From contig VYZB01000023.1 in NCBI GenBank assembly GCA_013397455.1, forward strand, positions 3,901,549-3,965,548: a stretch of 64,000 bases of DNA. Reading direction: 5' to 3'. Positions within the stretch are counted from its first letter, which is position 1, and every line of letters begins with the position of its first letter. Position numbers and translations under genes: made by a program. This stretch comes from Crotophaga sulcirostris. Lineage: Eukaryota > Chordata > Aves > Cuculiformes > Crotophagidae. The notes under the pieces were generated by a model. That model was not told the DNA's origin and ran no database searches. It saw only the letters and a program-made list of their open reading frames with translations. Below are positions 14,196 to 28,345 of this stretch, piece after piece.

Positions 14196-14248
14196 GGAGG
14201 ACTAGAAGAACAAAAGGCTTCCAACCCCTACCATTCTGTGATTCTGTG
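14196..14248 (+). repeat. CR1 LINE 3' end fragment
   Basis: The sequence GGACTAGAAGAACAAAAGG, then CTTCCAACCCCTACC, then ATTCTGTGATTCTGTG reproduces the end of CR1 elements. That end is a GGACTAGATGATC-like block, then TTCCAACCC, then two copies of the ATTCTRTG octamer that closes CR1. Only about 50 bp are recognisable; further CR1 sequence 5' of it is not evident, so it is either heavily truncated or decayed. Orientation is opposite to the two larger CR1 copies in the window. Confidence 0.75.
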
Positions 14249-17202
14249 AACACTCTACAGTCTTTTCCTGCTGACTGCTAGGTCAGATCCAACCAAAGTT
14301 ACAGCAAATAAAACTCATTACCATGTTAAAACGATTTGATGATCTTAAAGAAAGTATGCATGCAATTTCAAGTCACTCTCCTGTAGGAGATGCACCACAA
14401 CAAAATTTTAGTAGCATTTTTAACAATGGGACTAAGGTATCTAAAACTGGTAGAGAAACTGGATCACTGCTTTTATCTTGATATGGATCCCTCCAGGAGT
14501 GGTCACTAGAAAACATGCAGTCCTTTGCCAGACAGGTACTCTGAATGACTGGAGCTGTCAATGCAGGACATAAGTTGTCTGTCCTAGATGTGAACGGCCC
14601 ACCTTGCTGAGATGCAGTTGAACTGTCACTTTTCACTGCCACTAATTTGAAATTAAAAGTGTTTCTGAAAGCAATTCTTCAGGCTGCTTGGTTCCCATAG
14701 CATAGAGAAATGCTCATATGTTGTTCAGTTGTCTTTGGAGGATATAAACTTACAACCCCGTAGGATTAACAGTATGGCTGCATTCAGGCATACAGATATG
14801 TAGTCCTTTTCTAGAGCTATCCTTATAGCTTACAAATTTTGCTACAGACTGAGCAGTCACAAATGTCATGGCTTCATGTATGACTTTAAATCCAAGCATT
14901 TCTTTTTGGGAACAGGCATATGTCCTTGTACTAAAAACAGAAACAACTTCTCTCTGCCCTTTGCCATTATCTGCAACATCTCTATGCTAGTTTGGCAATC
15001 CTTGTAACTAAGTGCATTTTATGTAATGCAGTTCCCTTCTCTGTCAATAATTCACCACCTACCCTAAACAACAATAATTTACATTCAACTCACTTCTATA
15101 TTAATCATTTCCCTGCACACCAGCATCTTGGCAGCTACTGAAAAACATAAGGAGTGCTTGCTTTTATTCACTGTCATGTGCCAAACTGTCTCAAAGATAG
15201 CAGTGTTCAGGAAAAGCCAAATCGTCTGGAGAAGGGCATGAATTCCAGTTCCTAAGCAAATTTGACTGTATTTTACAGATTGAAAGTATTATACCTAGCC
15301 TAATCAAGAGCACAACCAGCCGTAATACTACTGTTTGTTTGTTTGTTTGCATCCTATTTAATTTATTCTGACTACATGCAAGCTTGATCAGTAACAGATG
15401 CAAAGTGGGGAAGAAACCAAGGAAGTTGATAAAATGGAGGTAAAAAAAAAAATCAAGAGCTGGTAGCGCTGTGCTGGTGCAGGTTATATCCTTCCTTATG
15501 CGGGAAAGCTGGAATTACTGGAATTCCATTGGCTGGGAATTACTGAACTGGGTCATTTGATAAAAGCAATGGGGGTCAAGTTATTTCATATAAAACTCTC
15601 AGGGTTCCTGGATATTTAGCCAAAAGCTAACTGTTAGTACAATTAGCAACAGTCAAACCACCCAGAAACTTTCCTTTCTAGTTTTTGTGTGCCAAGGAGG
15701 ATGGGAATGCCAGTTCTATTCTGTCTACAGTCTGAAAAAACAATAATAAAAACCCAAACCAAACTAAAACCTTGACAGCAGTGCAGCACTGAACTAATCT
15801 GACATCAGCTTCTTCCTCTGAAATGTTTTAAGCAGCAAGACAATGTCCTACGTTTTTTGGCAATCAGCAGATCAGATAGAAGAGTCTAGCAATACAACAA
15901 GGATGTGTAATCTGACATGATTAGACAAGGCTCTTTAGGAACAGAACATTCATAATTGAGACAAAGAAAGAGTATTAATAACACTTTCCTAACACGGCAG
16001 TTAGCCATTTTATATTTCCTTTCTTTAATCTTAGTGTTTTTCAACAAATCATGGGATTTAATAGCGTGTTTTGGCAGATTAGAGGATTTATGGCCCAGAT
16101 GTTTTTTGTTCTAAAAATGGATTAGGGTGTAAAGTTTGCTGGAATCCATGGAACATGTTGAGGCAAGCCGGTCATTTTGTGTGTGATTAGTGCCTGCCTT
16201 CTGTCTCACAGTCCCTCCATCTGTCACAATTCACCAATGGATCTGGTTAGATTTAGCCTCATGTCACAAACAGAAGTCCCTTTTCTGGGCAATTTCATAT
16301 TACAGATTCATTTTATGCCATTTTTATGCCCTAGTTAAAAGACAGAAAGAAGTGTGTGCGTGCACACACGTGTGGGGATGTGGAGAGGGGGAGGGAGATT
16401 GATAGATATTAGCCTCTCCTTTAATGTTTGAAAAATAGACTGGGGCTTGGAGTCTCCCATCAGTATTCTATCCTACAAATCACATGCAGATCATAATAAG
16501 TATAATCTACAGTACGCTAAAGGAAAAAAATGACAAAGTGTCACATTTAAAATTAAATAGTATTAGCTGTGCCGGTGATGCTTGTAACATTTTAAAAGGA
16601 AATAATTCAGTGACTACTAAGGCTAAGCCGTAGGCTGTGAATTTGAAGCAAAACAGTGGACATTTGACCTACTATTAGCAGCATGAATAGGAGTGGGAAT
16701 GTAGGTCTATGTAGCTGTGGTTTCTTATACATTTCTGAATGACAGGTGGTGGTGGGGAGCGTTCAGTGGATGAGGTTTCTCTTCCCAGCCATTATGCATT
16801 TCATATCTATAGCAAACCACCGCCACCTGTGGTTTATTTTAATGTATTCACAAATTTTAAGAAGGGGAAGAATGAAATGGTCTATTTTTAAGTGTTTGGG
16901 ATTGCTGGCATGATCAAAGCTTCCCCTAACTCTTATCCAGTTACATCTTGCTGCATACAAACCACAGAGCTAACCTCTGCAGCGTCAAGGAAATACTGAA
17001 ACTAATGGGATCAAATATCAGGACGATGATTTTGGCACTGAGTTTTCTATCCAGGTGGCTCTATCATAACAATAACAGAATTACAAAGCACGGATGGGTT
17101 TCTGGGCATTACCTTTTAACTCTTTCTCATTAATAATGATAAACTGTTGGTGCATTTTGTTGATGAAATCTAAAGTGTTTTCTTGTAACTTTCTTTTTTT
17201 AA

Positions 17203-17535
<333 letters not shown>

Positions 17536-20500
17536 TGAAAAGTAAAATGAAAACCACAACCAAAAGATGACATGAGAGAGACCTGGAGGCCCTTAGGGGA
17601 GAGTGGGGAGGAGGCAGAGATTGTTAAAGCACTCACGAGAACTTTGGAGGCCACTAATTCTCTGTTCCAGCCTGTCAACATGTATTATGAGAAGGTGATC
17701 TTGGAAATCTCTGGGTCTAAGTGGAAATCTTGCTTTATGGAAATGCTTACGTGTGTTTGTGAGATGAGCTGGATTTGAAAATATTCAAGCTTCTTTAGGA
17801 ATATAAGCTTTGCTGATACTCAGGCTCAGCTTCTGGGTATTTAGCCTTGTGAGGTTGTCATATATGATATTTTGTGACCATTGCAATGTAGCACTGTCAT
17901 GTCATGTTAGATGACTTAACAAAATTGAAAAAATGGAGAATTGACAACACAAACTGCCCAAAATATTTGCAGTGAAACGTAGAGGCAACAGAGTATATGG
18001 GCCTTACCATGACCTTCTTTTGAATTGTCCTGTGAAGCTGTGCTATACAAAATATCAACAAAATTAATATTCTGTAGTAAAATTCGCAACCGTTATGAAA
18101 CAAAAGAGGTTGTCATTTGCTGCTTTTCTCTGGAAATACATGATGTCTTTCCTGCACTGCCCTGGCTTATGGAGGATAAATAGACCTGCCAGTCCTTGCT
18201 GCCACATTTATAGTGAGCTGTTCTTATAATACTGCCACCTAAGAGAAACTCTTGTGTTCATCTCAACATCATATGCTTAGCAAGACTTTTTCCTCAGTTC
18301 CTCTCTTCCCCTGCAATATTTTCTGAGGTGATACAGCCTTCATCATGCAATACAACAAAGATGACCATTGTTGCATTCAGTGTAAACTGCATTTTATTGA
18401 AATCGCTTCCAATGGCTTTTCACTGTAAAGGCCTTGTGTGAATCACTGAGATAGGCAGATAAATAGAATGAATAAAAATGATCAGCTATTTAGCAGAAAC
18501 TTGAAAGTCAGTCATCCTAGGAAGCTTGTGAGTCAAACAATATTGTCCAGAATGAGCAGATTGCTAATTTGGATAGCTTTCCATTTTCCCTGGTTTTAGA
18601 TGGAGTTTGATCAATAAGCTGTGAGAAGCCAGCAGTCTGAGTAATGAATGTTAAATGTACATGTGAGTCTCTACTGTACTTTTTTCATCAGGCTATCCTG
18701 GGTGTAAGTAATATAGAAATGACTCCAATTTCATGCACTTTCTTGAGAGGAAGGGAAAGGAAAAAAAGAGGTCAGTGTAATAGGTATCTGGCAGTACATA
18801 CCATCTCTCTTAGAAGAATAAGAACACTGGTATGGGGAGAGAGAAGGAAAGAGAGGGATGGAGCATGTTTACGGCATTTCACATAGAAGAGTACCAGAAG
18901 GGAAAAGGGAAAAGCAGAGTGTCAGATGTAAGAAGAAGTGATCACAAGCACAAAGGAATTTATATTCAAATATTTAAGCATTCTTGAAAGGATGCTCGGA
19001 GCAGAAATTTCTTTTCTCTGCTCCCCATGTAGAAATGACTTTAACACTCAGCCAGATGCTAATGCAAAGTGACTCAAGCTATTCCTCGCAAGCATAGCTA
19101 AATTGCCGTTATTTGTTAAGCGCATTGAATTCAGCTGTGGATACAGCAGTTGGTTGCATTCAGAAAGCATCTGTACCCTTTTTTTTTCCCTTTTTTTAAT
19201 TTTTTTTTTTTTTAATCCTCCAAAGCAGAGACAACTCTACCTATCTCCCCCCTCTCCTCCCTTGTGCTGGCTGGGAATTGTCAAGTGACAACCGACCAAA
19301 TCCTTTTGGACAGGAAGCCTTCATCCTGAGTTCTATATACTTGCAAAGCAGGCCTTGTGGTTGGATCAGGAAGCCCATTAAAAGCACTTTGATGGTATGG
19401 AAATTCATCTTCATGAAGCACCCAGGCCCCTAAGCAGCATGCTGTTTAGCTGTGGTTACAGATCAGTCATTCACATTGGAGGGCAGTAATTGTACTGACG
19501 GCTTGTTCGGCAATGGAAGTACATAAAATAATCCCAGGCCCTCCACCATGGCATTGCGAGTTAATCTTCTTTAATACAGATCAGCTGTTGTTCTAACACA
19601 TGACTTTATGCTGGCTCTAGTGACTCTGCACAGCCTTTTGATTAAGTAACAGGAGTGGAACCATCTGTATTCACTTAATTCTGTTACTTTCCTATTGTTG
19701 GGATTCTCCTTACTCCTTCTGTTTTCACTTCTCACCCTCAACCCCAGTTGAAGTTTATTTTCCTCTCTAATTCATGCCTCCTGGTGGGCTTGTGGAAGGC
19801 AGAGAGGAGTTCTTTTACAAGGTAGCAGGAAGAAAAAATTGTTTGCTCAATTGAAAATCTTTCTAAAGCAACTGTGGGGTTTGGGAATCTTGATACCATA
19901 AATGCCAAAACTTTATCAGGGCACACTGATTTATTTTATTTTGGTTTGGTTTAGTTTATAGTATTATATTTTTTTTATTTTAAAAGTGGAGATAGGAAAG
20001 GATAGAACCAAGTCTGAGCTCTCCTAGACTATAATTGCATTTCAGTTGCTGAGGTGACCACTGAAGCCACTAAGCACTAGTTAAGAAGTTGCACTTTCTT
20101 ATCTTCTAGGGTCTCCTGAGCTGTCTCTTGTATTTGACCCACTAGACGAAGAGACATAGTGTTTAGGTACCTGTTCTCCTTTTCCTTATATGATCTAGGC
20201 CGTCCACTGACTAGCCAACTGTGAAGTTCATGTCCAGACAAACACTCCAACTTCTCTAAAGTTTGTGTCTCTTTGATCTAGTCTTTTAAGTTTTCTTTCC
20301 TATTAAGAACAAGATTTGAGAGAAAGGCAAGTGATGCCATTTCAAATTGAATTTTAGTCTGCTTTTCCCTGTTTTCAAGAGAAAGAAAAAGAGAAGGTGG
20401 GTAGTGAGAAATAGAGTACTGCAGTGTTACCACGAAGGGTTTCCCTTCAGAACCTCAAGGTAATGCTGGGGCACTTATAGGCAACAAACGCTCATCTGGG

Positions 20501-20650
20501 GCTATCCCAAATTTTCCTCTCTTCTTTGCTGCAGTGGCTAATGTAGTTATAGAGACCTCTTATTCTCTGAGACCTGTTGAATTTCTTGTTGCATGAATTG
20601 CTGCTGCAGCCTACAAGTGAAGGTAGGCTTTGTGCAGTTCTATACCTGTC

Positions 20651-22325
20651 GTAGAATCATAGAATGGTTTGGGTTGGAAGGAACCCTAAAGATCATCCAG
20701 TTTCACCCCCCTGCCATTGTGAAGAATTTCTTCCTAATGTCTAATCTAAATATTCCCCCTTACAGTTTAAAACCATTCCCCCTCGTCCTATCACTACAAG
20801 GCCTTGTAAAAAGTCCCTCCACAGCTTTCCTGTAGCCCCTTCAGGTACTGGAAGGCCACTATGAGGTCCTCCTGGAGCCTTCTCTTCTCCAGGCTGAACA
20901 ACCCCAACTCTCTCAGTCTGTCCTCATAGCTCCAGCCCTTTGATCATCTTCGTAGCCCTCCTCTGGACCCACTCCAACAGTTCCCTGTCCTTATGTTGGG
21001 GATTCCAGAACTGGACACAATACTCTGGGTGGGGTCTCTCAAGAGTGGAATAGAGGGGAAGAATGACCTCCCTCGCCCTGCTGGCCACACTTCTGATGTA
21101 GCTCAGGACACAGTTTGGTCTTCTGGGCCGTGAGCACACATTGTCAGCTCATGTTGAGCTTCTTGTCAATCAGCACCCCCAAGTCCTTCTCCACAGAGCT
21201 GCTCTCAATCATATCATCCCCCATCCTGTGTTGATACCAGAAGTTGCCCCAACCCAGATGTAGGATCTTGCACTTGGCCTCATTGAACCTCATGAGGTTC
21301 ACGCAGGCCCACTTCTCCAACTTGTCCAGGTCCCTCTGGATGACATCACATCATTCTGGTGTGACCACTGCCCTACTCAGCTTGGTGTCATTGGCAGACT
21401 TGCTGAGGGTGCACTCAATCCCTCTGTCAATATCATTAATGAAAATATTAAACAACACTGGTCCCAGTACAGACCCCTGAGGGACACCACTCTTTACAGG
21501 TCACAGTCTGGACATCGAGCCATTGACCACTACTCTCTGAATGTGACCATCCAGCCAATTCCTTATCCACCAAACAGTCCACCCCTCAAATCCACATCCT
21601 TCCAATTTAGAGAGAAAGATGGGGACCGTGTTAAAGGCTTTGCAGAATTCCAGATAGATTGTATCCATTGCTTCTCCCGTGTCTACTGATGTGGTTACTC
21701 CATCGTAGAAAGCCACTAGGTTCGTCAGACAGGACTTTCCCTTGGAGAAGACATGTTGGGTGTCTCAAATCACCTCCCTGTCCTACATGTGCTTGGCTTC
21801 TAGGACGATCTGGCACAGAGGTGATACTGACAGGTTGGTAGTTCCCAGGATCCTCCTTTGTACCCTTTTTAAAAATGGGCACAATGTTGCCCTTCTTCCA
21901 GTCACAAAGGACTTCCCCTGACTGCCATGACTTTTTGAATATTATGGAGAGTGGCTTGGCAACCACATCAGCCAATTCCCTCAGGACTCTACATCTCATC
22001 AGGTCCCATAGACTTATATATGTTCAGGTTCCTCAGGTAGTCACGAACCTGATCTTCCCCTACAGTGGAAGGGACTCTATTCCCCTGATCCCCATCCTGT
22101 TGTTCCTTGACCCCGGAGGGGTGAGGAGAGCAATTGCCAGTGAAGACTGAGACAAAAAAGTTGTTGAGTACCTCAGCCTTCTCCTCATCTGTTGATATGA
22201 GGTCACCATTTTTGTTCAACAGTTAACTGTCTTTAACCTTCCTTTTCTGGTTGATGTACCTATAGAAGCCCTTCTTGTTATTTGCTTTTCTTACCAGGTT
22301 CAGCTCCCGACTCTTTGTAGGGATT
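20651..22325 (-). mobile_element. CR1 LINE, 5'-truncated and decayed, RT fragments
   Basis: Non-LTR retrotransposon in antisense orientation to SOX5. At 20651 the reverse complement ends in the CR1 octamer tail (ATTCTATG, ATTCTACG) after the GGTTTGGGTTGGAAGG block. Reading 5' to 3' on the - strand, fragments of the CR1 ORF2 reverse transcriptase are seen. They include a DEEKAEVLNNFF block (within 21989-22219), a SWQSGEVLCDWKKG, NIVPIFKKG and EDPGNYQPVS block (within 21631-21999), a [10 protein letters not shown] and [10 protein letters not shown] block (within 21501-21716), and an [19 protein letters not shown] block (within 20924-21139). The blocks lie in different frames with stops between them, so the copy is dead. 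The 5' limit near 22325 is set where recognisable coding (ELNLVRKANN) fades. Compared with the second CR1 here it lacks about 123 bp near its 3' end. Confidence 0.93.
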
Positions 22326-25300
22326 TATCTCCCAGGGGCAGCTGGGCAGGTTCAGGGCTGGGAATCACCTTTGTGAGTCTCTTAAAGCTCTTGGGGCTTT
22401 TCTCCACACATGTACATGACCTGTTATCTGGCTTGTATTCTCAGATGGGTTGATCCCTGTGGGTGTCCAGACCTGCCAGCTGTTTGGCAGTAGTCACACA
22501 GGGACTTTGTGGAAATGGAGAGAAGCTGTATAAAAGAAGTCATAAATAAGAAAAGATTTTTTAAAAATGGATAGGATGATTTGGGTGAGTCACTTTATGG
22601 GCATCCAACTTGGACCATCTTGAGGGATTTGAATTTCAGAGGATTACAGTAAAAACTATGAGCATCATGATGAACATGGATTTTACTAAAACCTATTTTA
22701 ATTGCAAATGCAATAAAACATATTTTTACATTACTTTTCTTGGAAACATTTCCGTGTATAAATGAGAAGTATGTGTATATGTTTTTCTGGTTTCTTGGAA
22801 ACCCAGGAGCATAGTTTTATTTGTAATTGTCATCTACATTTAATTATAGCTTTGATATGTACTATACATAAACAATGTTACCTTTTATACATGTAGCTTA
22901 GAGTGCAGACTGTCATCTAGTGCAAACACCGCAATGGACAACATCAGCAAGTGGACTCTGGTCTGTTTGTTCTGCCCCCAAATTGCCTATTCCTTTGCAA
23001 AGGAGATGTACACAAACACAAAGAGCCAGCATGTGTGTGCATGCATACAAGCCTACAGTGCACTCTTTCAGAGATACACAGCACAAACACGCATTGAGCT
23101 AGCCAGTGATTTTCTGACTATATTCAGATTCTTAAGCATTTGCCTATGTACCTTGGTAACTGTAAGAAAAGAGGAAGGGATGACACAAACAGGTATTTGA
23201 GCATATGTCTGTGTACACTGATACAAACACAGGTACTGGTTTCTGAATCCTGGCACCTGCTGCTAAAGGTACTGGCAGCCAGGGCAGTTGTGTAAGTAGA
23301 CACAGCCACACAAGCATTTCAGATGTATATGGATGCAGTCAAATCATAGCACGCTCTGAGATGAGTGCATCGGAATACGTATGCCTCCTGTGCTGAAGTG
23401 TTTCTTAACCTGTGATACAGGTTCTCCCTGTTATTGCTTGGAGTGTGTCCTTTTAAAAGGCTCTGACATGTACTTGTCTGCTGGGCTGTAACTAAAGAGC
23501 TATTTGTAACAATATTTATTCCAGCATTGTAAGCAGGAGACTATTTATTACTCATGCTTATGGAACACCGGGTTCAGGATGCCTTTTCTCCTATTCCCAC
23601 CCACCCCTTCTCCCATCATCCTCCCAGCTCCCACCCCCACCTCTCCCTCTTCCCCTTAAGAGAGTGCTAAACATGAAATGACAGTGACCAATGTTGACTT
23701 AATGTGGATGTTTAATAATGAAAAAAGTGTGTCAGTTCCAGTGTTAGTTACAAATGGCACTAAGTATATCGGGTGGCAGCCCTGTAATAATTTTACATCC
23801 ATCATTCCCTCCTGATGCCTCGCTGGCTGCCTGATGGATGAGGATAGCAGAGTTAACTCTTAAGAAACTGCTGTGATCTGCTGAGCTAAAATGAATTCTG
23901 TCCCAGCTTTCCCCTCAGGGAGGAGGAGGATATTAAGAGTCTCAAACCCGCAGATCCTGCTGTCTTTGAGAAATAACACACTGGAGCTCACTTTACTAAA
24001 GGCATAAGGAGGAGCTGGTTTAACACATGGGATTTAAATTTCTCTTGCAGCAGACAATTTCACTTCAGTAACATTTTTTTTTCTTCCCTTAATGAACAAA
24101 AAAGTCAAGAAAAAAAATGGAGGAAAGAATAGCAGGGAGAAGAAGAAAAGACAAGGGTCAGTAAAACAGCATCTGACCCTGTGCTTGCTGCTGACACTGA
24201 CAATCTGTAGGTCTGACTAGAGTGAATAAGTTGTAATGAGCAAAACTGGGAAGAATGGGACCTGGCACAAGTCAGGCTTCCCAAACAGGAGAAACTCGTT
24301 GGAAATAAGTCCAGAGGAGCAGTACTAACATCATAAACCAAATCACTTTGTAAGAGTTGAAACCTGTCTGTTTTCATAATCTCTGTAGTAGTTCACCGGA
24401 AAAATACTTTAGCGTTCCCAGTGACTAGCAGAGGCTATATTACGCACAGACATTACATACGTACACACTCATTCCTGCAAGTTAGTTCAACAGACTGATA
24501 ATATAGATGTCCTGTAATTTGTAGTCTGCTCTATTCCTCACTGGCCTGTAATATACTGGGAAAGATGATCAGTGTAATATTTTTGTTCTCAGAGTGTGAG
24601 GAGAGATCCTTCTGTTTGGAATAATTGTTATACAATGTGGGGACCAAGGAGTATCTTGCAGACACTGGACTGTTAGAATCCCACAATACAAAAGTTAACA
24701 CATTATCCTAACAACTGTATGTCCCCTTCTTGTTACCTTTTCCCTACCCTCTTTCTAATTTTGTCTTACTGAGGTTCTTTGCCAACAGAAATTCTTGTAT
24801 GTGGGTTGCAGTTTTGTTAATGCTATCAACGCAGAACAGACAGTTTTCAAAAAGCCTGACAAGAAGGCGAGCAGGTATTATGTCATCGCCCATCCATCAC
24901 CCTGTATGTCAGCCTTTCAGTAAGTCCAATCAGCAGGCTTAACAGGATCATTCGTGTTCAAGCAGTCCTCTATTCAACAGGGCTACTGTACCCATTGTCA
25001 TTTATCCTGAAACTTTTCTCAAATTTAATTAAAAACACATGTCAAGTTTGCACACTGCAAAGATCAAAATTGTTTTTGCACAGCACTGGTAACTAAGCAT
25101 TAAACATTTTGATTTGCTTCAGCTGAAAGTTTATTCCTTTTTCCTTTTGCTACCCCCACACCACCCCTCCCTTATTTTTTTTTGCCATTTGCTTTGTGGA
25201 GCTTGTGTATATTTATATTTACAGCCTCTGCATTTAATGGCCACATGCCTTATTTTCACAGATGGCCAGTGGAAGACTTCCCCTCCCCCCTTTTCTTTTA

Positions 25301-26654
25301 GTAAATCCTGCCTTTGGTTTTGCTACTTTTGTCACAGTGCCACTACTCTCAGTTAGCAAGTGCCTACGCATGGGAGGGAGAGATTCTGATTCTGTAATGA
25401 CTTTTTTTTTTTTTATTCCCCCAAGGGCTTTAGCTCCTTATTTTAAATGTCTTTCTTTCTGATTGACCATCATCTATTAAATACCCAGATACATTTTTCA
25501 AAGAAAAAGTAAGTGTGTATGTGTGTGTGTCTTTAGTACATCATTATGGCAGGAATACATGGGCAGGGCTAGCTAATAAAAAATGAAACATACAGAGGGA
25601 GGGACAAATTTTGCCTACAGATGTGTGCATGAAACTTCTGTTGAAGTCAAGGAGATGAGGAGGCAAGGGAAGAGCCCTGGATCGTTGCAGGTGCTGAAGT
25701 CAGGATGGAACTTTAAGTCTTCATTCCCTCCAAAGGGCAGAGATTGGAAACATTCACAGGCTAGAACGGATTCGGGGAGGACTGCAGCTGTTTATACCTT
25801 AGTGGAAGTTCTATTAAACCCAATAAAGGTGGATAAACTTCCTCCTGAAAAAAAGAAGTGTACAATTGATTTGGAGTTCTTGTTATGTCTTTTCAGCTTT
25901 TTGAGTCTTTGGGTTTACGTTCTAAGCTGTGCCCTACAGCCACAAGAGCTAATTACTTCCTGAGATTTTTTTATTATTTTTACATAATTACATGCCTCCA
26001 ATTGCTAGGGCTTTCAGTACATTCATGGGCATCAGTGTCAGTGCAATACCTGTCTTCGTTGTAATAGAGGCTGAGCCTGATTAATCTGTGAATTGTGTCC
26101 ACTTAGTCTCCTGGGGGATCAGCCTGGGCTGTTCTACCTATCCTAGTATGCAGATGTTCATTTAGCTGTGTAGCAAACAGCCACTAGTACATTTTGGGGT
26201 TGCAGAACTTCACTTTAATTGTATTGATGCTGATGCTGGGGAGTAGACAAGCTAAGCCTTATTGCTGGGAAAATGTGGTTTCTTTCTTAGGAAATAGTCT
26301 AGATAGCATGCCAACTTCTTCATTAGGACTGGAAGGAATGTTAGCAAAGGTACAGCAGCCTTCATAATTTTAATACCTTCTAGGGAAAACCAGCAAAGAA
26401 TAGTCAATATATTTGTAATGCTGCTGGGCAGTTGAGTCACCCATTGTTTAATAAACAATTGCCAGGAAAGCAGAGATTGTGTTCTTACTTTCTCTTTAGG
26501 TGCATGTAGACCCTCTTTCCCAGGATATCCTGCGTGGGTTGTGATTTTCATCTTGTTTCATTTTTGGTGTACCACCTCTCTTTCTCAGTTAACCCTTCCT
26601 TGTCTTGCTGACCAGTTGTAACAGCTCCTTCTGACTTGCTGTGAAAGCCTTCAT

Positions 26655-26870
26655 TAAAATTTATATGGCAGATTTCAACCAGAGATCTCAAAACTCCTCA
26701 CAATGGTGGGGAAATGTCATGATCTCCATCCTGTTTAGATGGGGAAACTAAAGTGCAGCAACTGAACAAGTCACACAAAGTTACAGAGCATGTCAACCTA
26801 GAAAGAGGTCTACATGAGAAACTAGGTCATGTAACTCTTAACCTATTTGCAATCAGCAGATTACAGCTGG
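26655..26870 (-). repeat. MIR-like SINE relic
   Basis: Reverse orientation MIR blocks are seen in order: TTTAGATGGGGAAACTAAAG (usual TTTACAGATGAGGAAACTGAGG), GTGCAGCAACTGAACAAGTC, then ACACAAAGTTACAGAGCATG (usual CACACAGCTAGTAAGTGGCAGAGC). Divergence is high. The edges are approximate. Confidence 0.7.
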
Positions 26871-28214
26871 ATCTCATTGAGGTCAATGCCTATGCCCTCA
26901 CTGTAAAAACTTGTAGAAAGGAAGCAGTGCCTCATCATTCTGTTTTGCTTTTGATTTCCTTTTGATTTCTTCTCTAAAGTAATGGACTGGGCACACCGTA
27001 CCTGCGTTGTCATTTAAGAATCCTGACTTACACTATGTCTCAGAGCTCATAACCAAAGGAAAGGGGGCATTAGTGTCCTCATTTCCTGTAGGATTGCTAC
27101 ATCCCATTAGTTTGTTTCCAAGTCATATATTTTAGTGAGGAAGTGATTCTTTCTCAAATAAAGAAGTAAAAAAAAAAAAATCTTAGTGACCTGCAAAATT
27201 ATCGAGGACTTTCTCTTTTTATTTCTGTGGTCTTTGTCATGTCCTCAGTGCTTTGAAAGGTACTGACTTGAGAGCCCTTACAAACCAAAGACCTATGTCC
27301 ACAATGTACGACAAAGAAAATGACTATAGAAATCTCAGCAAATTCTCCCTGTGACTGGGTGTCTTTTCCTGAGAGGAGAGTAGTTCAGTGTCTGGACCTA
27401 CACGATCCACCTCATTTTTTCCCTATAACACTTCATAGGGCACCTCTCTACTGAGTCCATACAGCACTTGGTATAGATTACAAATTCAATGCAATTATTT
27501 CCAGGCAGCATTGAACCAATCTGGATTTGAATATTTACTGTAAACTAAAAGATGTGGTTCCTTTACCAGTGGTGTATTACTGAATGTAATAATTCTGAAA
27601 GAAGTACCATAAAATCGGGAAGAGCCACAATTAAAGAATGTTATTTTATTTTCTTGCTTCTAATGCTGCTTTTAGGTTCTGTGGGTGGATTATTCCATGA
27701 AAAAGAGCGATTTCAGATAAGCAAAACTGAAAGAGCTGAGGGGGTGGTGAATGCATTGTTTCTTCGTACTCAACTTCGATGCAACAACAACAACAAAAAT
27801 CTCCCAAATGATAAATTGCTGTGACATTATAAATAATCTTTCATCTTCTTTGGTGGTCCACAGAGTTTATGTAATACGAAGGCTAAAACTCTTCTTTGTT
27901 GTTTCTTTCCTTTTCATTAGTACAGTAGAAGATGATAAAATTGTGCAGCCAGAAGGGTTTTAACAATTACTGAGAAAACATTTGAAAGTCTCACTCTATT
28001 TTATCATTTCATGCATGTGCTTTTTATGAGTTTTACAGCCCTGCAAGCATTACTTAAGCAAGGTCCGTTGTAATGGAGGCTCTGTAACTGCTCTTATTTT
28101 TATTTCATTTTGCTTATGCTAGTAACATGTGCCATCAGCAAGAGTCACAATTCCACAATCACAAGAAATTATAAGCTTGAGGTTGTAATTTTTAGATAAG
28201 ATTCAGAAGTGCTA

Positions 28215-28345
28215 GCTTCAGTTCCTACAACTGTACGTCTTAATAAGGAACCTTTGGCAAATCACTTAATATGTGACTCAGTTTCCCATCTGGTAAACAG
28301 AGTTAATAATGCTGCCTTTCTTTGTGTCATTTTGTGGCTAAATTC
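28215..28345 (+). repeat. MIR-like SINE relic
   Basis: Blocks CTTTGGCAAATCACTTAAT, GTGACTCAGTTTCCCATCTG and GTAAACAGAGTTAATAATGC match the MIR core order (TTGGGCAAGTCACTTAACC, CTCAGTTTCCTCATCTG, TAAAATGGGGATAATAATA). Sense to SOX5, inside its 17 kb intron. Confidence 0.8.

Noticed and set aside
21501..22219. Open frames with reverse-transcriptase similarity on the - strand
   Set aside because: They are pieces of the decayed CR1 ORF2, not a host gene, and are listed under the mobile element.
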